This document shows positions 11,201 to 20,278 of a DNA stretch of 64,000 bases, piece by piece. Source of the stretch: Ahaetulla prasina (Eukaryota; Chordata; Lepidosauria; Squamata; Colubridae). The position numbers and the translations under genes were made by a program. Position 1 is the stretch's first letter. Every line of letters begins with the position of its first letter. The stretch spans positions 34,005,935 through 34,069,934 of the forward strand of contig NC_080541.1 in assembly GCF_028640845.1 (NCBI RefSeq), read 5' to 3'. The notes beneath the pieces were generated by a model. The model was not told the DNA's origin. It saw only the letters and a list, made by a program, of their open reading frames with translations, and ran no database searches.

Positions 11201-14200
11201 AAGTACTATAAACCTTATAGAAAATACAACTCTAAAAATGTTTCATTGCTGTTTTAGGTAACTATATGGTAAGTGTAAAAGATGTTGTAGACAGCAGTGA
11301 TTGCAAAAAAATTTCTAGTGGACCTACACTAGTATATTGTCACATATTCAGCATTAGCAGAATTGGAAAAGTGGTGAATATCTAGCTCGGGTGTAGGATG
11401 AGCCTGATAACGAAATGTTTCGAAACCAACCCACAAGCTTGGAGAATGAACCTCCACCCTCATAATTGGAAAAGCTTGATTTCTTAATCAAATTAAGTAT
11501 GCTCTATTGGGGAAATCATTAAGCAGTCAAACTGAACTAGGAACAGCCTTTTTAAAACGGTAACCTTTTAAGCTCTTCTGAGCATTAAAAGTATTCATTA
11601 ACCATAAATCCCTACTGGAAGTGGGACTCAGTTTTCCCATGAGCCAGCTGTAGCTTTAGGATCCTTGGAAAAATGTTTCTAAAGATGTCTAAGATCTAAG
11701 GGAAAATGTTTCTATTTTTCTCACCTGTAACTTAGAAATATTTACTGGAAACATTTGCAATAGATATGCTGATAAAGTACTATTCTTTCAGTCTTTCATT
11801 CCTAAAACTTATTTCAAAGACTTTATGGACGTTAAGCTGATTTGCTGCTGTAGTAGTTTTTAACTAGAAATAATATTTTTCTTAGTATTTTGAGTTTATT
11901 TAATGTTTAATTATTTTTATTTATACTAAATACCCCATCTTTATATCCTTAGGAAATAAAAAAAAATAAAAATAAAAATTAAAATACCATAAGAACATTC
12001 CATTTAAATCTATATAGTGCCCATGCGATGAACGAGCCACTGAAACTGACCATGAACTGTTTACTCTTAACCCTGGTCATTCTAATCAGTTTTATTTACA
12101 AATATTACATTAGGACTTAAATGATTATATTTCTTTATATGTGACCAAATTCTGTAGAGTAATATGAAGATGTACAGCAGTTTGGATCTCTTGTATACCT
12201 AATTAAATTAGCTATGCAATATATTTTATGCCAAAACTAGTCATTAACTTTAATAAAAAAATCAATTTAGCTAACATGAATTTTAATAATGTATATTAGT
12301 AAGAAAACATGCTACCAAACTTTTGCCTTTTAAAGATATCTTTAAAGAATATCTACTACTACTGATCTATATATGTATATGTAGGTATATATAACTTATT
12401 TTTATCTTATTGGTGGAACAATTATAAATACAAAAAACATAATTATCAATAGATCTTATGCTATTGTTTCAGATGGAAGACTTACCTGCGACTGAAGGTG
12501 TTAACAATAAAGGAATATGTTCTAAGTTATAGAAAATACTACAGCAGCATTTCTGATATTTAAACAATTCTTTCAGTATAACAACTCCTCAAGACAGAAA
12601 TTATTGATAACTTTTGGGTTTTAGTAAATCTTGAAACTAACAAATTAGGGAGCAAAGAAAGTGAATCCCATAAGCAAGTAATTACTTTTAATTGCTGGAT
12701 AATCAATGTAGCTGCTTGTCAACTAAGGAATTTTAGGAAAACAGAATGTAAAAGAAATTGTATTTGATTTTTTACACACACCCATCTTTTTCAATAGTTT
12801 AACAATTGCACATAGTTTTAAATAAGTATGTGTGCAAAGGATACAATAATATGCCGATCAGATGGATTTCGTTGACGGGTCCTCTCCAGTTGAGATAATT
12901 GTTTTGCTTCTCTGTTCTTCGCTGTTAAAGTTACTTTGAGATCCTCCTGCAAACATATTGTAGGGATTTCAAAAACTATGTTTTTTAAAAAGAGGTTTCT
13001 AATTATTTAAATTTTTGTGGCATTCTAAGGCATTGCTTAGGCTATTAATTAAATGATAACGAGAGAGGTTGAGGTCATTGCTTTTCGATAAAGTATTTTC
13101 CCCAATTTTTTTTAATTGTTTTAGGGTGAATGACTAGGTACCTTTTGTTTTTCCAGCATCCTGTTTTCCAAAGTCTTGGACATCAGATGAGGGAAACAGC
13201 CATTTATCATAACTGGATCTTCAGCTATTGATTTCTAGAGCAGGGGTGAGCAAGGGGCCATTTTCCCCAAAGGGCCACATGAGAAACTGGAGAAATTGTT
13301 ACGGAGGGCCACCCCCACATTGCCCCACTGATGCTAATGCCTTGCCGATGGCCAGACGGACAACCAAAGGGCCAGATGTGGCCTATGAGCCATAAAATGA
13401 CTAGTCTGATCTAGAGGCCTATTGCTTCTGATCTGCAAGGTACTGACACATAAACTTCATGGGACTTTATCCCACTTTAAAGCAACTGCATTTGAATAGC
13501 TGCTGCAATTTGTAGGAACAATTTTTGTAAGAAAACACTTACTTTATTCCATCCAGGTTTTGATTTAATAAGACAAAATATGAATAAGCCTTTTTACTCA
13601 TGAATGCAGCCCCAACCCTCTCTTTGTCATGCAAACAAACTGGCAAGTCTATGTTATCTATTTTTTCCAAGATCCCCATGCAACAGTATATAACAGAAAA
13701 TACTGAAATATTAAAAACTTTTTTGATTTAATATTCAGTATATTTATACAAAGGTTTGGATGAACAAATTAAATTGATTTTATATATATATGCTTCCTGT
13801 GTTAAATGTATTTTTGTGTAAATAGGTGTTTTTGAATTTCGAAGTTTTCCCGGATATTGGCAGTTTTCAATATCCAAACATGCAGAATTTTAAATACATG
13901 GCCTTTTATAGATTTTACAATTTGATTATTTGAATTAAGAAAGACTAGAAACACCAGGTTCTTAGAGAAGAAGTACAGATGGTTCTCGATTTACATCTGT
14001 TCATTTAGTGACCGATCAAAGTTACAACTACACTGAAAAAAGTGTCTTATGACTGTTTTTTACACTTATAACCATTACAGCATCTCCATGGTCATGCAAT
14101 CAAAATTCTGACACTTGACAACTGACTCATATTTGTGATAGTTACAGTGTCCCAGAATCATGCTATCAGTGGGGGAAAGCCAGATTCACTTAACAACCAT

Positions 14201-16913
14201 GTCACTAATTTAACAATAGTGATTCATTTAACAACTGTGGCAAGAAAGGTTGTAAAATGAGGCAAAATTTACTTAATGAATGTCTCAACAGAAATTTTGG
14301 GCTCTATTGTGGTCGTAAATCGAGGACTACCTGTACCTTAAAACATGAAAAGGGAAATAAAGTCTGTCACATACTCTTTTAAGTTTTATGATGGTCCCAT
14401 AACATTTCAGAGGTTCAACAACTTTAGCCTCAAGTCTTTCCACCTATAAAAAGAGGTCATGATGAATCATTCTAGAATTTTTCATTGCATAAATTCCCAT
14501 TACTTTCAGTGTATCTGAAATATAGAAAATAATCAAGAAGGAAATAGCACAGGAAAAAAGAACCTTGTTCTGAAATAAAGAAATCTAATGACATGTTTAT
14601 TAGCATGCTCATCATTTAGTTTAAAATACAATTATTAATTTGCTAATCATCTTGTAAAGTGAAAGATTACATTCAACTGCAACTTAAACCCACAAACCCT
14701 TACTAGGGTATCTTAATATACTGAAAAAGGTTTAATTCTCTCTGAAAATTTATTCTGAAACGAATCAGAGGGACTACATCAGAAATTACCAAAAGATTGA
14801 AAGTTCTGTTTATGGCTAAGTTTCACTGTATGGTATTGGATTCCAATAACTTAATTGTAATTCATTTGTTATCATGGTCATAACATGCAAACACTCAAAA
14901 TTTGAGTACTGACATAAGAAAATGCATGAATGTAAATTTATACCTCTGCTTGGCGATAATCCTGAAGCTTGGAAAACTCATCTGCAAAATTTTTCAATCC
15001 AAGTTTTAAATTTGGTGTTTCTGTAGCTGCATAAGCATGTATCTCATTTACTAAGAGGTCTGCTTTGTCTCGTAGCCTGGCAGTTTTTCGTACATATGCT
15101 GCAAATATTTGGCATAATTCACCAAAATGTTTTTCCACATTTGAAACAGCTTCCCGTATTTGCTTGGTCTGGTTATCCCTATTTAAAAAAGAAGAGTTAA
15201 ATTAATAAAGGCAAAGGATAGTGTTGAGAATTATAAGCACATCCAACAATACCAGCAAACTTTCAACAGACTTGGGGGAAAGCAGCATTTGTTAGACCTG
15301 AGTGTCCATTAAATCTGAATAGAAAATCGAACCTATACAGATAAATCTTGATCACCTTGGGTAACTAGATGGGAAATAAGACTTGGCCTATAGACTGCAA
15401 CTGCCCTCAGTATGCTTCTGCTGACCTGCTTCCTCTGCCCCTTGGGATTCCCTAGGCCTCAACTGGCTGCTAACTTGGCTATTCAGCAGGCAAGGGAGCT
15501 TAAAGCTGGTCAGCAAAGTAGTATTTCTTGTGAGGCACTAGGAGGCGCTCTCTTTTTTTTATGTGGTTCTGTTGTGGAGCTTCCTGAAAACCACCTAGTT
15601 TTGCTAGAATAGCATATATAGGCTATCAAACTATACTGCATTCTCCCAGCCTTCACAAAGCATTTAAGAGAGGATTCGGTATTAGTCCTGGGATTCAGCT
15701 GTTAATGCAGGCCCTGGTTTAGTTCATTGTTTTAATCTGGACTGTCTGCGGGATTGCATGTTTTTAACTCTATTGTTTTGTATCTGTATGCTGCCTGAAG
15801 TGGAGGGGAGTTGCTGGCTATAATAAATGTAAATAAGTAAGTTATACCTACATGAAAGCAACTGCTTTTAGGAAAAGCAACTCAGTTAAACACATTAGAG
15901 AATAAATAATACTTCCCTGCAGTAGTGGCTTGCAAAAGGCAAGGGACATACAAAGATGGATGGATGGATAGGAAGTTATACCTACATGAAAGCAACTGCT
16001 TTTAAGAAAAGCAACTCATTAGTCGAACACATCATAGAGAATAAATAATACTTCTCTGCAGTAGGCAAGTATGTATAAAAGGCAAGGGACATAATCCCCT
16101 TAGTTTATCACATCGTTTTGCTAAGGAAAACCTAACGCGACCATACGTGACCAGTTTCTTGAAGTCCTGTCCGAAAGGCAAACGTCTCCTCTCGCTCGCC
16201 CTTTTAATATATGAGAGGGACACAGTAAGGCGGCTTTCAGTTCATTGGTCAAAAATCGATCCCAACGGCTTTTGTGCCCAGGGAGAGAAGCCGGGGGCGC
16301 TTGAATGAGGGGACGCGGCCGTTTCTCGCCCATAAGGAGAGTCCCCGAGCGCGCTGCCACGCCGCTGATAGACCTGGGGGATGGGAAAGGAGGAGGGAAC
16401 GCTACTTCTGAGGGCCTCGCGCGCCTCTTTCCTTTCAGGATCAGAGCGAGGATGCCGATACAGTCTCCAGCACTCCCGCCAAAATCCTAAACCAGGGATA
16501 GGGAGCTATGGTCCTTTTATGACTTGTGGACTTCAACTCCCAGAAATCCTGTGCCAGCAAGTCCTGGGTCAGGAATTCTGGGAGTTGAAGTCCACAAGTC
16601 ATAAAAGGGCCATAGTTCCCTATCCCTGCCCTAAAGCATGCGCTGGACTACCATTCCCATAAGCCCTGATCGAGATGAGGAAGGGTGCTTTTAAAAGCTG
16701 ACAGACCTTTTCTTCCGGAAGCCAAACCCAAGCCCCCTCTTCTCCTTCGACGGGGCGGGTCAGCCCCCACCGTACCCGTACAACGCTACCCTCCCTTCCG
16801 GAGCAAGCACACACCCCACGCCAGGGAGCGTGGCACCCGAGCGGGCTCCTGCAGACCGGAAGCCTCTCCGCGACCCGTTACCTGGCATCCAGCCCTCTGC
16901 CCAGCATCAACAT
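8123..16913 (-). CDS. CIBAR1: CBY1-interacting BAR domain protein 1 (FAM92A), nine coding exons
   Basis: Nine exons join to 876 nt: 291 codons plus stop. They are 16882-16913, 14944-15178, 14375-14443, 12845-12946, 12486-12491, 10944-11048, 9995-10108, 8839-8958 and 8123-8215. Intron 1 is phase 2, all others phase 0. The product is very close to vertebrate FAM92A (human about 289 residues): HFGELCQIFAAYVRKTARLR in exon 2, KIKDIK at the end of exon 6, SEFITIEMLFHGKAL in exon 7. Exons 1-7 form the helical FAM92-type BAR domain, which binds and curves membranes; exons 8-9 form a flexible tail ending in a Glu-rich run. Known roles of the family are ciliogenesis with Chibby (CBY1) at the basal body and shaping the mitochondrial inner membrane. 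The gene converges on RBM12B, matching the human order. The start has G at -3. Confidence 0.95.
8839..8958 (-). CDS. CIBAR1: CIBAR1 coding exon 8
   Basis: 120 bp, acceptor ttaacag/GTATTT, donor GTTCAG/gtaaaa. It encodes VFRSSLYPPEHQTRLDIVRA then NSKSPLQR and a Ser/Thr-rich linker, as in other vertebrate CIBAR1 proteins. Confidence 0.93.
9995..10108 (-). CDS. CIBAR1: CIBAR1 coding exon 7
   Basis: 114 bp, acceptor tttttag/AACATA, donor TTAGAG/gtaaga. It encodes NILSEFITIEMLFHGKALEI through NIDENEDLE. Confidence 0.94.
10944..11048 (-). CDS. CIBAR1: CIBAR1 coding exon 6
   Basis: 105 bp, acceptor tttgaag/GCTGAA, donor ATTAAG/gtaagt. It encodes AESELQRASLDATRTSRQLE through KQKIKDIK, the last long BAR helix region. 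Confidence 0.93.
12486..12491 (-). CDS. CIBAR1: CIBAR1 coding exon 5: 6-nt microexon (Ser-Gln)
   Basis: On the minus strand a pyrimidine-rich acceptor (aacaccttcag) is followed by TCGCAG and then a consensus donor (gtaagtc). The six bases encode Ser-Gln. These are the two residues expected between ...SDRHII and AESELQ..., where vertebrate FAM92A proteins have a Ser-Gln. They are missing if exons 4 and 6 are joined directly. Confidence 0.85.
12845..12946 (-). CDS. CIBAR1: CIBAR1 coding exon 4
   Basis: 102 bp, acceptor tttgcag/GAGGAT. It encodes EDLKVTLTAKNREAKQLSQL through RNPSDRHII. The donor ATT/gtatcc is weak (C at +5), and the next coding segment is a 6-nt microexon. Confidence 0.9.
13241..13408 (+). 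mobile_element. hAT-type MITE in CIBAR1 intron 3
   Basis: 168 bp. Ends caggggtgagca and, reverse complemented, cagactagtcat. The flanks ttctagag (13233-13240) and atctagag (13409-13416) match at 7 of 8 bases. Non-coding. Confidence 0.65.
13974..14335 (+). mobile_element. Tc1/mariner-like MITE in CIBAR1 intron 3
   Basis: About 362 bp bounded by TA on both sides. The left end reads tacagatggttctcgattta and the right end, reverse complemented, reads tacaggtagtcctcgattta. TA target sites suggest Tc1/mariner/pogo. No transposase is present. It is the best preserved of about four copies here. Confidence 0.65.
14375..14443 (-). CDS. CIBAR1: CIBAR1 coding exon 3
   Basis: 69 bp, acceptor ttatag/GTGG, donor AAAAGA/gtatgt. 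It encodes VERLEAKVVEPLKCYGTIIK followed by LKR. Phase 0 at both ends. Confidence 0.93.
14944..15178 (-). CDS. CIBAR1: CIBAR1 coding exon 2 (BAR domain)
   Basis: 235 bp, acceptor aaatag/GGATAACC, donor GCAGAG/gtataa. It encodes the first long BAR helices, including NVEKHFGELCQIF and NFADEFSKLQDYRQAE. It completes the split Arg codon from exon 1. Confidence 0.95.
15841..16093. repeat. 134-bp period tandem duplication
   Basis: The unit gttatacctacatgaaagca ... ggcaagggacata occurs at 15841-15950 and again at 15975-16093. Small indels and substitutions distinguish the copies. A short (GATG)n-like spacer lies between them. No coding content. Confidence 0.85.
16493..16628. mobile_element. Palindromic MITE in the CIBAR1 CpG region
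   Basis: The element is nearly one long inverted repeat. The left arm cagggatagggagctatggt and the matching right-end complement flank inner arms containing cttgtggacttcaactccca. Flanks tcctaaac (16485-16492) and ccctaaag (16629-16636) match at 6 of 8. A second member is at 41213-41326. Confidence 0.7.
16882..16913 (-). CDS. CIBAR1: CIBAR1 coding exon 1
   Basis: It encodes MLMLGRGLDA plus two bases of an Arg codon, then donor GCCAG/gtaacg. Family N-termini are similarly short (ML-R-L-R pattern). The ATG lies in a CpG-rich promoter region. A second in-frame ATG at codon 3 could also serve. Confidence 0.85.
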
Positions 16914-16917
16914 GGCG
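16908..16917 (+). promoter_or_regulatory. YY1-like site overlapping the CIBAR1 start codon
   Basis: On the plus strand the bases read caacatggcg, close to the YY1 consensus core (AANATGGCG). The minus-strand ATG of CIBAR1 lies inside it. YY1 sites just downstream of the TSS are common in housekeeping promoters; binding is inferred only. Confidence 0.35.
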
Positions 16918-16967
16918 ATCGTCACCGACCGCAGCCGCCGCTGACGGTTGGGAGAAAGTGGATGGTG

Positions 16968-16978
16968 TGCGCATGCGC
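16968..16978. promoter_or_regulatory. NRF1-like palindromic site
   Basis: TGCGCATGCGC, 55 bp upstream of the CIBAR1 start codon, matches 11 bases of the 12-base NRF1 consensus. It is consistent with a nuclear-encoded gene with mitochondrial or ciliary function; inferred from motif only. Confidence 0.5.
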
Positions 16979-17060
16979 TTCGCTTCTCTCCGGTTGCCCT
17001 GGAAGCCAAGCACCGCCCACCCGGCGGCTGATGCGATGCTGCTCTTTGCTTTTCAAAAGA

Positions 17061-17836
17061 ATGGGCGATTGGAGGCGTTCGAGTCATCCCGGTTGCTGTT
17101 TTTCCCCCCCTTCCTTCCACAATCTTTAGCAGAGTCGGGGATGATTCTTTACATTCTCTCCTTGCTGACACATTATTTGCATTTCTGGATAACCCATCTC
17201 CGATGCACTAAATCAGCGGTTCCCTAAGTGGCAGTAAAATGATAGGAAAACTCTTTACTTCCCTCTGAACTGTTTTTTTGTTTTGTTTTTTTGCAGCTTA
17301 GATATGGCAGCCTTATATTTTGGGATTTTCCCAGGGAGACCTGATGGGAACTCCAGCCTCATTTTCCTTGTCGATTTAAACATCTGGTGTTTTTTTTCTC
17401 CTGGGAGTTCAAGAGTATTGGATAAATAAAGGCTGAATAAATCTATCTCCTTCCCACTGTGGGAAAGTGGAGAAAGAAATGCCATTTATTTTCAACATCT
17501 GCAGGAATGGCTGCTGCCCAGTAAACGTGGGAATGTGAAGAAATGGCAAAAGAGACCATGATAAGGGTAGCCAAGGTTTGTACTATGTATGAATTAAGTG
17601 GTTTCTAGTTGAAAGCTGCAAAAGCAAATGGAAGAGATACTTTAGAGAAGTTTTAGTAGTCCTCAGTAATTCCTTGGAGATGTTACTCTTCACTTCCCAC
17701 CATTATACACTGAAAGAGAAGTTAAGTGAATGAATGGCAGAGAATCCTATCTTTATTATTCATGATAAACATTGAATGATACCATTCAAAAATTAGCGCA
17801 GGAGGTGATTAGCTTCATGCTATAACCAGGGAATGA
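17061..17836. other. Intergenic DNA upstream of CIBAR1
   Basis: The GC content falls off after 17.06 kb. A short sequence near 17210 (atcagcggttccctaag) resembles a hAT end but has no partner. Nothing else identified. Confidence 0.35.
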
Positions 17837-17839
17837 TCT

Positions 17840-18790
17840 ATAATGTTATAGTCCATGACTTATGATCTTTAACTGTTCGCAGTTACAATGGCCTTAGAAT
17901 GGGTGCTTTACGAACACTTCTAGCCATTGTAAAATATTGTGCCACCTTGGTCACATGCCTGTATTTCTGGTGCTTGGCAACCTGTTGGTAGTCAGAAACC
18001 ATTGCAAAGTGTCCCACGATCATGTGATTTCCATTTGCAAGCTTTGCTGGCTTCCTCAGAAAATCAGTTCGGCGGGGAAGGTTGTGAGAGGAGGGGATGT
18101 TGGATCTGAAGGGCTGTTTCCCCAGCATGCTGAGGGTTTTTCCCTCCTTTCCACACACAGAGGGAAATTTTATGAAAAAGGTTGTGGTGGCGCAGTGGTT
18201 ACAATGCAGTATTGCAGGCTAATTCTGCCGTCTGCTAGCAGTTCAACTCTCACCAGCTCAAAGTTGACTCAGCCTTTCATCCTTCCGAGGTTGGTAAAAT
18301 GAGGATCCAGATTGTTGGGGTCAATATGCTGACTGTAAATTGCTTAGAGAGGACTGTAAAGCACTGTGAAGTGGTATATAAGTAAGTGCTATTGCTATGC
18401 ACGGGAGGAATGGACCTCAAATCTGGCACAAATGCTAGGGAACGCCAGCATTCTAAACTAGTGTTTTCCCCTCCTATCCAGAAGGCTCAGAAAGACTGAA
18501 GAAGAGGACAAATTGGTAGTAAATGCCAATCTTTTGAGCCTTTCTGATCATTTTGAGCCTTTTTCTGGAAGGGAGGAGAAAAATCCCTCAGTGTACTGGA
18601 AGAACGGACCTCAAAAATGCTAGCAAATAATTCTTGTGATTGTTCTCTCTAGTGGACCATAACTGGGAGAGCCAGGACTAGTTGTTGAGCGAAGTGTCAT
18701 GTTAACAAGATCCCACATGACAGCAAGAATCTTGCTCAACAAGCAAGATTCTGGTCCCAATTGTGGTTGTAAATGGAGAATTACATGTAT
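17840..18790. mobile_element. Degraded Tc1/mariner-like element carrying a SINE
   Basis: Left part: tagtccatgacttatgatct, later tcatgtgatttccatttgca. Right part: ggttgtaaatggagaattac. These match the family at 13974-14335. A Sauria-type SINE lies inside at 18178-18398. Boundaries are approximate. Confidence 0.45.
18178..18398 (+). mobile_element. Sauria-type tRNA-derived SINE
   Basis: The head ggttgtggtggcgcagtggt contains the Pol III A box; a degenerate B box lies near gttcaactctcacc. The body has the typical cagcctttcatccttccgag phrase, and the tail ends ggtatataagtaagtgctat. Two more copies are at 27478 and 36224 (minus). Confidence 0.8.
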
Positions 18791-19094
18791 TAGAAACAAG
18801 ATGTGGAACTAGAAGAACATGCTGCTGTGTTTTACCAGCCTCTTGGGATCCTATGGAGACATGAATGCAAGAGTGAAGAACAAACAGCCCTTAAACATAG
18901 CTGGCTGGCTGAAGGTTTTGAGGGAGATGGGGGTTTAGAAATATGAAATATAAATTAAACAAACATGGATGGGATGGTAGAACAATATTTTGTGGCGGCC
19001 AGTAGTCCTTTGTGGACCACAGAGTACCGTTTCTGAGGCCACTGTAATTCTAGACTGCTATTAAACAAACAATTGTAAGTCAAGGAGTACCTGT

Positions 19095-19295
19095 AATGGT
19101 AAAGGCATCAGGCTAGAAAGGAGGAGGTTATGAGTTCTACTCCAGCTTTAGGCATGAACTCAGGTAGGTGCTCTTGGGCCAGCTATTCTTGCTCGTCCCT
19201 AGGAAGGAGGCAATCACCTCTGTAATCTTGCCAGGAAAACTGCAGAGACTAGTCTGGGCAGTTGCCAGAAGTCAATACTGACTTGAAGACAACCT
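19095..19295 (+). mobile_element. Second type of tRNA-derived SINE (fragment)
   Basis: The head ggtaaaggcatcaggctag and the B-box-like ggttatgagttctactcc resemble a tRNA promoter. The 3' part, gccaggaaaactgcagagac then gaagtcaatactgacttgaa, is a tail shared with squamate SINE/LINE families. Family name uncertain. Confidence 0.5.
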
Positions 19296-19674
19296 TCCCC
19301 CCCAAAATAAACAACCCTTAAAGGCCATCATGAGTGGCATACAATTAAAACTAGTGCAATACCTAAAAATGACCATCTCAAAGAACATCACCTAACAGGC
19401 AAAGCACACAGCATAATCAAAACCAACAGATGAGCATACAGTACCACCAGATTATTCGAAGAGCTTGGAGAGAACCCCAGATTTATTTTTTAAAAAAATG
19501 TCTAAAGCCTTGCAGGGAAGTCCAAGCTTTCTAAGAGGATGCTATTCTAGGATCAGGCACTGCAGTGTACTTGCTGTCATCTGCATTGGTAGAGAATTGT
19601 CATATATGTATATAAGGCCAACTTATACCATTTATCATTCTTGGAACTTCTGATATTTCTGTTAAAAGATTTTC
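19296..19674. other. Unassigned intergenic stretch
   Basis: AT-rich, with a small A run and no recognisable ends or coding sequence. Confidence 0.3.
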
Positions 19675-20278
19675 TGGCCTCCTAGCAGCCTGCGGAGCTG
19701 GCAACGGCGTCAGACAGTGATGAGGCTGAGGAAGAACATGGGACAATCCTGGAGGCTGGGAAAGGCCCGGATGAGGGCTCTGTGTTGAAGGAAGAGGTGG
19801 GACCAGGGCCATCAGGGAGTGATGTGTGGACTCCAGAGCCTCCAGAGGCTGACAGTAGTGAGGCAGAGGAACAGGAGGAGCCTGTTCCTAATGCACGCAT
19901 GAGAAGAGCTGCCAGAAGGCAAGAGCAGCTCAAGCAAAGAGGACCACTCGGGAGTAGGGCCAAGAGATGATTGGCCCCTCCCATAAGGCTTAAAAGACTA
20001 GCAACCGCATTTGGGCTCTTTGTCGGAAAACAATGTTGATAGACTTGTTCCTTGTCTTGCTGCATTTATTTCTTGTCGGCGTCTTCTGCTTTTGAACTTT
20101 TGCCAAGAAAAGCCTAATTAGACCAAGGTGATAAGACTGAAGAATTGTGTTATGAAGAATTTGCTTTGATTTAGTTTGGACTACGCTGAGAATGAGTTAA
20201 TTCTCAGCTGTTCTAATAAAGTCTGTTTGTTTTTGAACTGAGTGTGGCTACTACTACCTACTTGAGCCTGGGTCACAA
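19675..20278 (+). mobile_element. Putative solo LTR with coding-like 5' part
   Basis: About 600 bp. The first part encodes an acidic then basic stretch (EADSSEAEEQEEP ... RRAARRQEQLKQR) ending in a stop at 19968-19970. A TATA-like ggcttaaaagac (about 19988-19999), an AATAAA at 20215-20220 and an end gggtcacaaca follow. A related arrangement is at 61935-62520. The order U3-TATA-poly(A) signal suggests an LTR, but clear TG...CA ends and a TSD were not proven. Confidence 0.4.

Larger units (their letters stand above)
8216..12844 (-). other. CIBAR1 introns 5-8 (between exons 9 and 4)
   Basis: The intronic stretches 8216-8838, 8959-9994, 10109-10943, 11049-12485 and 12492-12844 are AT-rich, with scattered short A/T runs. 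I saw no clear transposon end, tRNA-type SINE or additional coding segment in them, apart from the microexon listed separately. Confidence 0.5.
15179..16881 (-). other. CIBAR1 intron 1
   Basis: 1.7 kb. It holds a LINE-tail-like A-rich stretch near 15760-15840 (ctgcctgaag ... ataaatgtaaataag), a 134-bp tandem duplication (15841-16093), the downstream half of the CpG-rich promoter region and a palindromic MITE (16493-16628). The part at 15380-15620 looks moderately GC-rich, but I could not identify it. Confidence 0.5.
16130..17060 (-). promoter_or_regulatory. CpG-rich promoter region of CIBAR1
   Basis: CpG dinucleotides are dense here (for example gacgcggccgtttctcgccc, gagcgcgctgcc, cctcgcgcgcctc) and rare in the surrounding AT-rich DNA. 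The region spans the first exon and the putative TSS. An NRF1-like palindrome is at 16968-16978 and a cttccggaag ETS-like site at 16712-16721. There is no TATA box at a fitting position. It is typical of a constitutively expressed gene. Confidence 0.65.

Noticed and set aside
16685..17227. 180-codon open frame across the CpG-rich region, plus strand
   Set aside because: It overlaps CIBAR1 exon 1 in antisense, has a composition expected from GC-rich DNA and shows no recognisable protein.
18178..18260. A tRNA gene, suggested by A-box and B-box-like sequences
   Set aside because: There is no cloverleaf or 3' acceptor stem. The sequence continues into a SINE body found in two other copies.
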